From Ailanthus altissimus (Eukaryota; Streptophyta; Magnoliopsida; Sapindales; Simaroubaceae), in contig OX327699.1 of the NCBI GenBank assembly GCA_946807835.1, forward strand, positions 1,304,501-1,368,500: a stretch of 64,000 bases of DNA, given 5' to 3'. Positions 13,667-25,275 of the stretch are shown piece after piece (the stretch's first letter is position 1; every line of letters starts with the position of its first letter). Made by a program: the position numbers and the translations under genes. The notes under the pieces were generated by a model. That model was not told the DNA's origin. It did not search any database and saw only the letters and a program-made list of their open reading frames with translations.

Positions 13667-14039
13667 GGAGAACTTGAAGCATATGAAATACAGTGTCATC
13701 TAGAAATTATAAATTCTCGACTATTAGTCAAAATAATTGCAAATTGATGCCTTGTAGATCAAGGATGATTTCTGTTTGTGTATCAACAGTTGTGTTCATT
13801 TGTCTACGGAGCAAGTAAAATTTACAAGGAAAAATCGATACTGTCAACCCCAGCAGAGATTACACAATTTGATAGTTACGTGAGGAGAATATCAATGGAG
13901 ATTTAAAAAAAATGTCTACTATTTCCATAATTATATATTTAAATACAGAAAACTAAATCGAAACAACAAAATATTTTCATTTGGAACTCATAAAGATAGA
14001 AAATTGATTGTAATGCATGCTTCATCCAAAAGATTACAG
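13667..14039. other. Convergent intergenic space / overlapping 3' UTRs
   Basis: These 373 bp separate the stop codon of the + strand small gene from the stop codon of the minus-strand RH39 gene. With ordinary plant 3' UTR lengths (150-300 nt) the two transcripts probably meet or overlap here. No other feature was seen. Confidence 0.5.
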
Positions 14040-17000
14040 TCAACTGGGCCTGAATGATTCTTTGTGGTTAGAATGAGAAGACCGCCCCCTAAACCCAACA
14101 ACACTCAGTTTAGAAGTTCTAGATTTCCCTGTTTCCTTCTTCCCGGCTGAAGATGTTTTCTTGGAGCTACTAGCAGTGGAGGACTTCTTCACCAACTTCG
14201 ATACCCTAACAGTTGCCTTGGCAGATTTTGCTGGTGTGGATGCTTTTCTAGATTTTGATACCGAAGAATTTCTTCCTGGGGTATGTGATGATTTCTCCAA
14301 TGCAGCTTTACTCTTGTTTCTCTTACTTGACACTTGAATCAATTTTGCGCTCCTCCCCTTCTGCTCAGTTATTCTAGCCCTGGCATCATCCCTTCGGACA
14401 TTATCTTTAGTGACAGCTTCCAAGCTCTCATTCTTTCTCAGTGCCTCCTCGATACGCTCAGCTAGTAGCTGGTCCTTTCTAGCCACCAAACTTGTTACTT
14501 TCCCTGTGAAGTTAAAAGTATATAGTAATTCAAATTTTACAAGGAATTCAGCTCTCTACTTTCCCAAAAGTTTTAAAAGTTGCCATGCATTCCGAGAATT
14601 ACTTGACAAAAGTCTTAATGCATCTAAACAGCAGAAATAGATATTCATGTATCGGTTTTTCATGCAATTCTAAGAGAAGAATATTGCAAAACCAAATAGT
14701 TGCAATGAGGCACCAATTAGTTCATGCAGTAATAATTGTTTAGATCTTTTTTTTAGTCAAGAGTACAAAATGATCTTAAAGGACAGCGTGGCCAACCTAC
14801 AATAAGCTTGGGGGAAATAAGGCATGAAACTTCAAGAATTCATGTAATGCAACAAAAAACTATTATCCAATGTATTTCCACACAATATATTATTCTCTTT
14901 TGATCAGTATTTGCTAGATTAGTGGATGCAGTTCATAAACAAAATTCTAAGGAATTTCGGCAGCTAATCTGAGAACCGTCTTTTCATGTCACACATCCAG
15001 TGACGGAAAGAAAGAGAGGGTCTGAGTATTAAAATTGCTATAACATGCACATTCTTGTTAGCAATAACTATTGCAATAGGATAATGTCTAAGGGATTTGA
15101 AAGGCATTATGCAATTAAGATTTCCAATGTCTAGCCAAGGCTTAAGTCAGGACATCACTACTTGTTATATTTGGTTTGGTATTGCTACCACACAAGACTT
15201 CAAGGGTCATGATGTTATTACTAAGAAATTTCTTTACGAGAATATTTTTGTTTCACTTCAGACAATTAGCTCTCAATTATGATGAAAAGGAAAAGAGATC
15301 CTACATTGATAAGAATTTATTTCATACCTTTTGCACCCATCCGAGCAGTTCGTCCTGTGCGATGCAGGTAATCAATCTAAAAGGTCAAAGAAAATTAGGA
15401 TTTAAACTTCCAACATACGGAAATAACATGAATAGGAGGGGGAAATAAGCAAGCTAAGTGACATTCAACTATTGACGACAGATTATGATGCTTACAGAGT
15501 TCAAGGGGAAATCAAACATGATGACATGATCCACATCCAAATCAAGTCCTCTGGCAGCCAAGTCCGTGCAGACCAACGTAGGACAATCTTCATTGTCATT
15601 CTTAAATTTGTTGAGATTTTCAACCCTGGCCATAGGAGAAAGAGTTGGTTCATGTAATTCCAAAAAGATTTCCGCATAGATGCAGAGGTGTGTCAGGTGG
15701 GGTTTTCTGTTTTTGTTCTCAATACAAGTTCTCAAGAATGATCTGAGGAAAGTTAAGTTTATGTAATGTACTTGGAAATTACTTAATTAATGATAATTAA
15801 TTTAGAGCCAATAAACAGTTATTCTTTTGCTTCAAAAGCTGATATTTATAATTTAATAAATTGAGATTTTTCAAAAAGAGAACACATAAAAACTGATGTT
15901 TTATATGATCATCTCGAAACAATTTCCAAAACAACACATAGATATTCACAAAAATAATTCGTGTGCAAAGAAAAGTTCTCTTAAAAAAGCTGTTCCTGGA
16001 AACTATTAACTGAATAAGCTTTCCGATCAATATGATATATTCTTTGGAAGGAAGAGAACTAATTTGCCACAGCCTAATGAGGTCAAAATCCTCCTCATTT
16101 TGAATAAATTCACTAATGACAATGATACAAGGTTGTCTGGGATCTTCTAAAAGGCTTCAATTTAAAGGGGGGGTACCATTCTCCAGGTGATTACCTAAAA
16201 CATACAGAGCATCATATTATGCAGTAAGCATCACATCATACTTAAGATAGTGAAAAAGAATTTTTCTCTCTTTAAGATAATGACAAAATGAATCTTGTTC
16301 ATGCAAAGCACAAACTTAAAAAAATAAAATAAAAAGGACAAGGAGAAATGAAAAAATGAAAAAGGCAAGCACAGCGATAATACTCCTAACATTACCCAAT
16401 GAAAAGCCAGGTTATTCAAGAAGATAGTTAAATACAAAGTAAGCTCTCAGACATTGTTTCTATTGTACCAAGTCTTTCAAAAGTGGGAACAAGGTGTGTG
16501 GTAGAAACAGAAAACTAAGTTTCATGCTATACAAATTTAATGACTTCTGTTTAGCAATGCACCATGTAAATGGCTAAAATACAGACTATATAAATGGAGG
16601 AGATATAGTATCTTTGTATCATCTAACCTCTGTTCTGCTGGCACCTCACCATGGTAATTGACAGTTGAAATCTGATTCTCATTAAGGAAGTGATCAACAG
16701 CACGACTAGAATTTAAAGTGTTACAAAAGACCATCACCTTATTTCCCTTAGCCAAGCTTGGTTCAAGAACCTGCCTTCACATCACCTTAAACCATCTAAG
16801 TTACTTATTTTCCCAGAATGCTCACATTAGCAACATAAAACAAACTATACTTTTTAAATGGATCACATGCCGTAGCTTCAAAGAATGAACTATGGTATAA
16901 TTAAGCAAATACTTTGTGGGTTTCTCCAGAATCTTTAATAAACTATCATTGAAAAAAAAAAAGACGAGAGCATTTAGCTTCTTAGTTTCATTAAAATAAG

Positions 17001-20000
17001 AGAAAAGAAGGTAGAAGTTTCATGGATCTTGAAGCAAAGGAATTAATCAACATAATCAGAATAAAAAATCAAAATTAACAAACTACAGCTTAAGTTACCC
17101 AGAACATATTTTAAGTAATTTATTTCATAAGGCTACTAGCATGCCTATATTGGCAGCTTGCACACATAGGTTGTTAAGTAACCACCTGAATAAAAGTTAA
17201 AGCTTATAGGTAATGTCCAATAATACTGTTCAAGCTTTAACATGCATCCTCAAGTACAGGGCAAGAGGACCAAGCTTCAGAGCAATAACAATATACATGC
17301 AAAAATATATCAAGCACTAGACCACTTTGCAAAACCATCTCTATTACCACATGAATAATACCTTGACCCAAAAGCTTAAGCTTATCTTTATTTTTCCTTT
17401 TTGTCTTTTAGCTGTTGGAAATCAATTATTGTGAACACACAAGTAGGTTCAAATTAAGCTAATTGCTCACAGAGAGAAGCTCTCAAAGCTTTGAACAGAA
17501 AGTGCAAAAGCCAAAAGGATAAGAGTGAATGCTGAAGGAAGAATATGAGACTATTTTTATAATTATTGAGCATGCTAAATGAAATATAAGAGTAATTCAG
17601 TCAATTGAAAAGAAAAAATGGCAAAGAGAGCATTTTACATTTTTATTAGTCCATTTTCAACGATTTTCTATCAGAAAAATTAATGATGTCCAAGATGTAG
17701 TAGATATAACCACAATAGTCGGGTATGCATGTTTTGATGACAGTAATTTGTATCTAATTATCGCTCTTGGTTTACAAGGTCTTCTTGAGATTTCATGTAT
17801 CATACCACACAGTGTGACTACAACTACTAATATTCTATCGTCCTAACAAATAGCCATGTCTGTTGATAAATCAAAAATGAGTAAGAAAGCACCACAGAAG
17901 AAGACCTGTAGTAATGCTTCAAGCTTGTTTTCAGATCCTGAAAGTTTGATGAAATCATGTCGAGCAGTTGCAATCTTTTTGTGCAGTGTTGATGTTCGTA
18001 AATGCATTATTCCTTGAAATTCCTCGTCAACCAGCTTTTGCACTGCCTGAAAAATCTCAAGAAAGCCAGTTGTACAAATTCATTTACATTAAAAATGTAT
18101 CAGCAACCAAGAAAGTTCATTGATCAAAATGGATATTGGAATTTCCAGAATCTATATTTTAGATGCCATCAGAAACATATTGGATTTATTTTAGAAGCTA
18201 TAGCAAACAAAAACTATTACATTTTTTCTGTGTGGTGCAAAACCCCAGATAGCTCATCCAGCAAATTCAGTGTGAGGAAAGCACAAGAAAGCACACCTTT
18301 GTCATTGTTGCCGTGACCAATATAGTCTGAAACCATTGTCCATCGGGCTTTGATGCACGATGTTTCAATGGGGCAAGGAACTTGCGGATGTCAGGACCAA
18401 AGCCACGATCGAACATGGTATCTGCTTCGTCCAACACCTACTAAAAAAATTGTCAACACTGTGAAGTTCACCCAAATTTATGCAACAAGTGCACACCAAC
18501 AGAGTCCTGGAAGAGGTTTTAAAAATCAATACAAGACTTGTCACTCTCATAGGACGGTAAAAGCACTCACCAAGAATCTGATGTCACCATAAACCATATT
18601 CCCATCCTCAATATGTTGAAGAATTCTGCCAGGGGTTCCAACTACCATGTCGATTGGGTTATTTAATGAATCCTCCTGGGGTCTCAACCGGCCACCACCG
18701 CTTACCATGGTAGATCTGAATCGTGCATGATGGCTAATGGACTTTGCTACACGAAAAACCTACAAAACCATAACATTTTTATTTGCAATGATCAATTTCA
18801 CAAAGACTAAGTTAGTTCAAATTCTTTTTAAAAAAAAGAAAAAACAAAAAAAACACACACACACAGACAAAAACCTGCTCAGATAACTCTCTAGTGGGAC
18901 ATAGCACAACAGCACGTGGACGCCTGGGCTTCATTAGCATACCCAACATAGCCTCATCCTGTCTTAGCAACTGCAAAATCCAAAAATTAAAAATGGTTGT
19001 TCCTGATGATTCTATTTTAATACTTCTGATTCTTACATAACTAAAATGTACTCATGTTTCTCATTACAACCATGAGCGAAAGATAAGTAGATGACCTTAA
19101 ATATCCAACTAGATAAATTTGCTACATTTCGATAAAACTTTAGTATCCTAAATAAGAAACAATTACCGATCTATAAAAAACGGCAGAAAAGAAAAAAGAT
19201 TTTCGGAAGGATGGGGTGCCGAAAAGACACAGTTAGACCATACAGTACAGGCTTACAGCAAACAAGAAATACTCACCTATACATATAAATGGCAAAAAAG
19301 CAAATGATAAATACCAAACCAAACAATCGCATGGATACAAATCCAAACCAAATCAGAGATCCAATACTCAAACAAACATTAACTTTACCTCAAACTTCTA
19401 TTGACCCAAAAGATAAACAGAAAAATCTAAATCTGTACCCAGTAACACCAATAAGAATAAAATGAAAATTCCTTTTATCTGAACCAGAAGCAAAAATGTG
19501 ATTAAAAAAAATTAAACTGAAAAAAGCGGTGATAAACCAAAAATGCCCCATAACGCATAAATGAAACAAAAAGAATGATTATTAGCTGATCAGAAACCAA
19601 AACTTGAGCCAAAATTTACACAACTAACCAAAAAGAGAATTAAAGAGAAGAGAAGAACCTGAACAAGAGGCAACATGTAAGCGAGAGTCTTGCCAGAGCC
19701 AGTATGGGAACCCAAAACAACACTTTTGCCGTCCAAAACAGCAGGAATCCCAATACACTGAATCTCAGTGGGAACCTGAATATTCGTCTCTCTCACAGCT
19801 CCCATCACCTCCTCACTCAAACCCAATTCTTCAAAACTACCCACTGTAACAACCTTCTTCTTGTTGTTCTTGATATCAAACTCTCGGGCAGAAGCCACTG
19901 ACTCCCGTGTTTTGGTTTGTGGGGTTGGTTTGCTGGAGTCCTTAAGATGCCTAAGCCTGAGCCTTTCGAGAAGCATTGAGTGCTTAATTTGCTCAGGGGT

Positions 20001-20168
20001 TTCAATGGTTTCGGTGGGTGCGGGTGCGGGTGCGGTGCACAAGGGCCTAAACCCTGGCAAAACCCTAACAGTGGATTTTTTAGGGAATTTCAGAAATGGG
20101 TTATAGCGTCTGGCTGAAGAAGAGAGCAGAGAAAAAGACAGGATTGTTCTTGAGGTTCCTAACGCCAT
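14040..20168 (-). CDS. RH39: DEAD-box ATP-dependent RNA helicase, RH39 type (chloroplast)
   Basis: Nine exons: 20168-19659, 18970-18875, 18759-18571, 18437-18297, 18046-17906, 16770-16628, 15625-15496, 15376-15328, 14503-14040. All introns are GT-AG and the 1863 nt give 620 aa, matching Arabidopsis RH39 in length and throughout. Residues 1-60 are Ser/Arg/Ala-rich, like a plastid transit peptide. Visible motifs: Q motif (VPTEIQ), I SHTGSGKT (154-161), Ia PTRELSEQ (195-202), GG, Ib TPGR (244-247), II DEAD (268-271), III TAT (307-309), [19 protein letters not shown] and [10 protein letters not shown], then a Lys/Ser-rich basic tail of about 140 residues. Arabidopsis RH39 is needed for the 23S rRNA hidden break in chloroplasts. 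I chose ATG 20168 over the in-frame ATGs at 20192 and 20180 because the protein then starts like its homologues. No lesion was seen. Confidence 0.95.
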
Positions 20169-22258
20169 GGCTTTTTGCATGTCTGCACACACTGTTTTGG
20201 GGTTTTAGTACTCTCTTAAATTTGATTGTTGAGGAGGTTTTGCTTCTCCAGTTTCAGTTCTCCTCTGCTTTCAAATGAATTATCTTTCTTTTTTTATATT
20301 TTTATTTTTCTATTATCGATTGGTTGATGGGCTGGGCTTGGCTGGGTTGGGCTGAAATTCGGAAGCAAGGTCTTTTTTTTTTTTTCCTTAAAAATAAAGG
20401 GAAATTTTCACAAATACCTTTTATGAAAATTAAAAAGTATTTTGCTGGACTATCCTTGTTTTTTCGGTAAGTTGTAATAATTATACAAATTAATGATGAA
20501 AAAAAAATATATAATTTTTTTTGTTATTATTAAATGGATCATCGAGATTAATTTAAAAATAATTTAATAAGATTCAATCTGTTAAAAAAATTACAAATAT
20601 AATACGATAGGTTTAAAAATATAATAAAAAAATATTGATTCCATTTAAAAGTACTAATTAAGTTAGTTTATTTGACCTCAACATAATCAAAATAAGAGTT
20701 AAATCGATTGTGTTTTAGTGTGAGTTGTGTGGTGGGTGAATTAGACTTAAGTCTTAAATTTATTAAATCTATTAAAATATTTAAAAATTAATTTCAACGC
20801 GATTCTATTTGCCAAAAGTTGTTTTTAATTATTAATGAATATCAAGATAAATATCAAAAGATCTATGATACTACAATCACAAAATTACTAAGATATAATA
20901 AAATAAATAAATATTAACATTTTCTTGAATTTAGCAAAGATGATTGAAAAGTCAAAAAAAAACTTATACAAATCGATTGACTCGACCTAACAAAGTTTCG
21001 AAGACAATAGACTAGGTTCAATTATGACCGAGCAGCACAACGGTGGCCAAGAGAGCACGATAAATTTAGCAAAGCAGATTACAAGAAAAACTCTCCAAGA
21101 AAAAAAAATTTGAAACTTTAGAATCACGACTCAAGAGAAGGCCAAGCTTACTCTTCAATAAAAATTGTATTTAATTTAACAGTTAGGGTTGACTTTTTTT
21201 GGTTGAAAGAGTATTTTAATTCAGCTAGTTTTCATTTAAATGTAAAACTTGTATTTAAATTTAAAAGTAATTTAAATTTAACAAAAGCAACTTAAAGCCA
21301 ATAAAAATAATTAATTATCTTTGTGTGACTTAAACACTTTTTTTAATTTATTTTTCTTATAGTAGAATAAATGAGATAATGACACATTTTGTTAATTATT
21401 TTACTTATAGATGTTATAATATTTTTTTTTTTAATTACATCAAATTTTTTAAAGTAAATTTACAAATCAGTCTATTATAGACAACTTTTTTTATTCAATC
21501 CAATTCACTAATCTATTAAATCCGACCCAAAAAAAAACCTAAATGGATTTGGATCGGATTGAATAAATTGGACAAATTAAATTGGATTCTAACACCCCTA
21601 ACTATCATTTAAAAGCAAATGATACTCATTATTTATTAACTGCCAAAAGTACTTATAGCATATGCGCTTGTATAAGTTTATAATGTTCCTTTCACCATTT
21701 TAGGATCATCAGCTAGTACAAAGCCCAGATTTACTCGTATACTTTCCCATCACAATTCTAATACTCAATATATAACAACTGAGAGTCGGAATTCTCCAAG
21801 TAATTTGATTCAATGCATGACGCTGGTGTTGTCAAAGTTGTCATTGTTCCCCATGGAAAGGAAACTGAAGGTTAAATGAAATCACTTTATCACTCAAAAC
21901 TTCTCAGTTGCTGAGGAACTCGTAAAATATAAAATTAAGTATTACAAGTTGTTCATATATCATCACATGTTGAACATTTTTTTATCATATCACTGTACCT
22001 TTGTCAGAAAAAAGTGTTCTCACTTAGTCATTTCCATGGTCTTTGACACCCTCTTCAGAAAGTCAGAAGCTAGAAGCATTTCAGTGATCAAGCTGCCTGC
22101 TATAACCTACTGGAGACCAGTAAAAAAGCTATTTAACAAACATAAATAAGAACCCAATAAAAAATGGGATAGGTTCTCATTGAGAGGAATGCATTTACTT
22201 CGCATATACTTTGTGCATGCCATTCTTTAAGTGAAGAGACCCGATCTGATCTGAAACT
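20169..22258. other. Intergenic: RH39 promoter side and 3' flank of the fusion gene
   Basis: Mostly AT-rich sequence. The RH39 5' UTR and promoter should lie at 20169-20400, but no convincing TATA box was seen. A stretch at about 21480-21600, rich in gacccaa/ggatcgga, resembles a degenerate transposon end. I looked on the minus strand for remnants of RH39 exons 5-9 downstream of the fusion gene and found none. Confidence 0.5.
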
Positions 22259-22444
22259 TTAAGATTCTGATGCGGAAATATGAAGTGAATCCATAGCCTC
22301 AGCCAATTTTTGCTTCAGAGCATCAGGAGATTCTACAAAATCAAATACCTCTGTTTGGTCCATCTCGAGCAACATTGCAGTGACTTTTCCAGCATTGTCG
22401 CGCTCAAGACGCTCCATAAGGGAAGATAACCGTTCACCCAGCGT
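22259..22444 (-). other. Terminal exon encoding the MLLE domain of the fusion
   Basis: 186 nt, 61 codons plus stop, spliced in phase 0 after ...VTAAIAE. Over the first 55 residues I count 32 identities with the last exon of the PABP gene at 45571-45795, including [19 protein letters not shown] and AEAM. Both exons begin at the same point (acgctgggtgaac here, atgctgggtgaac there) right after the splice acceptor, and both are phase 0. This is the pattern expected of acquisition of a whole PABP 3' exon. Confidence 0.9.
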
Positions 22445-24577
22445 CTATGATTGTAAACAGGCAAATATGAGGTTCGACAGGAGCATGCAGTTTTTATGAC
22501 AATGTAGAATTTTGTGAGGAAATGAAAGTTCCATCATTCAGGAATCAGTATACCATAACTCTCTAGAAATTCATTGCATGTTCATACCTCTGCAATTGCA
22601 GCAGTAACCAAAATAGTTTGAAATTGTTGGGTATTCGACGTCAATGCACGATCTTTCAATGGGCTCAAGATCTTGCTAATTTCAGGACTAAAACCATGAC
22701 TAATCAAGGTGTCTGCTTCATCCAAGACCTATCAAGAGATCTGTATCATCACTAAACATAAAAGGAATTGCATAGGAGAAAACACCAGCATTTTCAATTT
22801 CTCAAAAAATAAATAGAAAAAGATACATTAATGTAAGGTATCCATACAAAAGGAAGCACATAGATATATAGATAGAATGTTCTATATGATTAGTTAAACA
22901 AATTAGCATTTTAGCTTACTGACCAGATATTTGATGTCATCACAAAATACATTTCCCTCCTCTATGTGTTGAAGAATCTCACTGGGGGTTCCTACTAGCA
23001 TGCCAATTGGGGCATTCAAGACATCCTCCGGGGCTTTTGAGCTGTCACCATCGCTTTCCATTGAAGAGTTCAACCGGGCATAATGGCTGATGAACTTTGA
23101 AATATCAAAACCCTGCACAGCCCATCCAAATATGACTTTCAAAGGAACTCAGTATAATGTAACATAAAATGTAAATTCTCTATAAAGTACGAAAACGGAC
23201 TAGATACCTGGTCAGCTGATTCCTCTGTGGTGCACAACACAATGGCTCGAGGATGCTTAGGCTTCATAGCGACCAGTGCGTCATCTGTTCTCAGCATCTG
23301 CAAAATACTAGCCAATAGTAAATGCTCTTCTTCATCTAATCAAGAATATAACTCCATTAAAATATCAACATAATGAATTTTGCAATACCACCATTCCCAT
23401 ATTCTAATCAAGATTAGGACAAACAACAACTGTAAATCATTTAAGATTTCAGAAACAGAAGAGATATTAAAAGAAAACTCTATTTATTGAATTTCCACAA
23501 CAATATGGAAAAGTATATATAGATACATTAAGAGTTTTCAGAATAAGTATGCAAGTGCGCTGCAGCAAATGTAATATAACAAAAATTCCAGAAAATAAGC
23601 AAGTAGGTATGAAGCAGCAAAACATGCAAGTGCTGCCTAGAACTTTGGTTTTAAATTACAAAATCAAAATTTCTGCAGGATCTCATAATTATAACTACGG
23701 TTTTAGCTAATAACTGCTAATGCAGGAGCATAGTAAGGCCCCATATCGGATCCCTTTTTCTCTTTTTCTTTTTAATATAGAAGTTATTTTCTTGGTGGGA
23801 ATAGAAACGTTGGACTCTGTCCATATGTAAGCCCCAAAAGCACCAGCATTCAAGCAATAACAATCAAAAGCTTTTGCTTGAGGTATGATTTTCCCTCTTC
23901 TCAGTTCCTTGTCTTTTCTTTCAATTTTCAATCAGTTTCAGATGGTTCATAGCATACACCTACATCTGCAGCTACAAGTAATAATAATAACTCAAAAGAA
24001 AAAAAAAATCAAAATCTGAAACTCGGTGGATCAACAATATCATAACAAATATTAAAGAAACGCAAAGCATCAAATGCACCAACAAAAATGGAAGTACCTG
24101 AACAAGAGGCAACAAGTAAGACAAAGTCCTTCCAGAGGCAAAACCAGAACTCAACACCACAGACTTACCCTCCAAAATAGCAGGAATTCCAACACATTGA
24201 ATCTCGCTAGGAACGAAAACTCCCATCTTCTCCACAGCCTTTATCACCTCCTCCCTCAAACCCAGCTCTTGAAAACTCGAAACAACTTCTGTAGAAGGAG
24301 AACCACAACTCTTTTCACTCTTCAAGGTCATCCCAATAGAGTTTGATGGCTGAGGTTTGCTTTGTGGGTTGGCTTTGGCAGAGCCCTTGAGCTTTCTGAG
24401 CCTGAAATGTTCAAGAACGGAAGAGTCTTTTGCGGGTTTTGATGGAACTTCATGTTGGTTTCTTTCAGTTGGGTCATCGGCGGTGCAGAGAAGCCTGAGT
24501 GATGGAGATGAGTTGAGGGGTTTTGCTGAACAAACAAGTTTTGAGAGATTGATCAGTGATTTGCCTGTTCTTTTCAT
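22259..24577 (-). CDS. RH39-like pseudohelicase fused to a PABP-type MLLE (PABC) domain
   Basis: Five exons: 24577-24098, 23297-23208, 23112-22924, 22728-22588, 22444-22259. All introns are GT-AG and phase 0; 1086 nt, 361 aa. Residues 1-300 follow RH39: a basic leader, the Q motif (VPSEIQ) and a single RecA-like domain ending in VTAAIAE. Exons 3 and 4 have exactly the RH39 lengths (189, 141). Catalytic motifs are eroded: Walker A is SGFASGRT (144-151; GSGKT in RH39), Ia is TTEESADQ, Ib is TPSE, III is TAA. DEAD (256-259) remains. Residues 301-361 are not helicase but a PABP C-terminal MLLE domain ([14 protein letters not shown] at 320-333). The second RecA domain is absent. I infer no ATPase or unwinding activity and possible PAM2-peptide binding. 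An intact frame over five exons argues against a pseudogene; expression is untested. Confidence 0.88.
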
Positions 24578-24925
24578 GGCTTTTTAGACTTCTTCTTGTC
24601 GCTCTGTGATCGTGTCTGCTCTTTTTTTTCCTTTGGCGCCTGCCAAGTGTTTGATGGTTCCTTTCACGATAGTCGCGGGAGAGAAATGCCAATTTTGATT
24701 TACGATGTTTACGACAGTCGGATTAGAAAACAATTAATTTAAATGACAACCATTCTTGTCAAATTTAGGCCCAGTACCGCCTATCACGGGGTCGGGCTAT
24801 GCCTAGGCCCATGGAACTGACGGGCTGTGTCTTGCGCCCATCCTATAGGGCTAACGGGCCTAAAATGAGCAATTTCGGTGAATTGTTAGCGGCGAAATTT
24901 TAAATTTTTTTTTTAACATAGTAAA
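24578..24925. other. Upstream region of the fusion gene, with GGCCC-rich block
   Basis: The 5' UTR and promoter of the fusion gene should lie here; no clear TATA box was found. A block at about 24768-24860 is rich in ggccca and cgggct words against AT-rich surroundings. It resembles the block at 28735-28870, and less closely 39540-39740. It looks like a fragment of a dispersed GC-rich repeat. Confidence 0.4.
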
Positions 24926-25275
24926 GGATAATGCTATTTATTTTAAATAGTAATTCAAAATTTTTTATTTTAAAAAATATATTAAATAATAAAATAATAT
25001 AATAAATATTTAAAATTTACATCATTTTATCATTTTACCGTCTAATAATTATATTTTACACATCAATTTAAAATAAAAAATTTAATATATTATTTAGAAT
25101 CTTAAATAGTATTTCAAATTTTTTCATTCTAAATAATATATTAAATAATTCTTAAGTAGTAAAATAGTATAATAAATAATTTTAAAATTTTATATTTTTA
25201 TTAAATAATTGTTTAACACATAAATTTACAATAAAAAATTTAATATAACATTTGAAAAATGTAATATTATACAAT
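24926..25275. repeat. AT-rich foldback MITE-like sequences (two adjacent units)
   Basis: From ggataatgctatttatttt (24926) to about 25115 the sequence is approximately self-complementary about its middle. The right end reads back as aaatactatttaagattcta and aaattttttattttaaattg. A second, partial unit follows to about 25275. Related sequence recurs at 28170-28345 and, more clearly palindromic, at 55433-55596. No coding capacity is present, and the target-site duplication is unclear. Confidence 0.5.

Noticed and set aside
20169..20192. Upstream start codons for RH39 (residues MCADMQK before MALGTSR)
   Set aside because: They are in frame and possible, but homologues begin at the equivalent of [10 protein letters not shown], so 20168 was chosen.
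22259..24577. Reading the fusion as a processed pseudogene or annotation artefact
   Set aside because: It has introns at RH39-like positions, all splice sites are canonical, and the phase is kept across the helicase-MLLE junction. An artefact would not give a perfect 1086 nt frame.
24474..24692. 72-codon minus-strand frame upstream of and overlapping the fusion exon 1
   Set aside because: Different frame from the helicase exon, basic low-complexity sequence, and no homologue recognised. It could at most be an upstream ORF.
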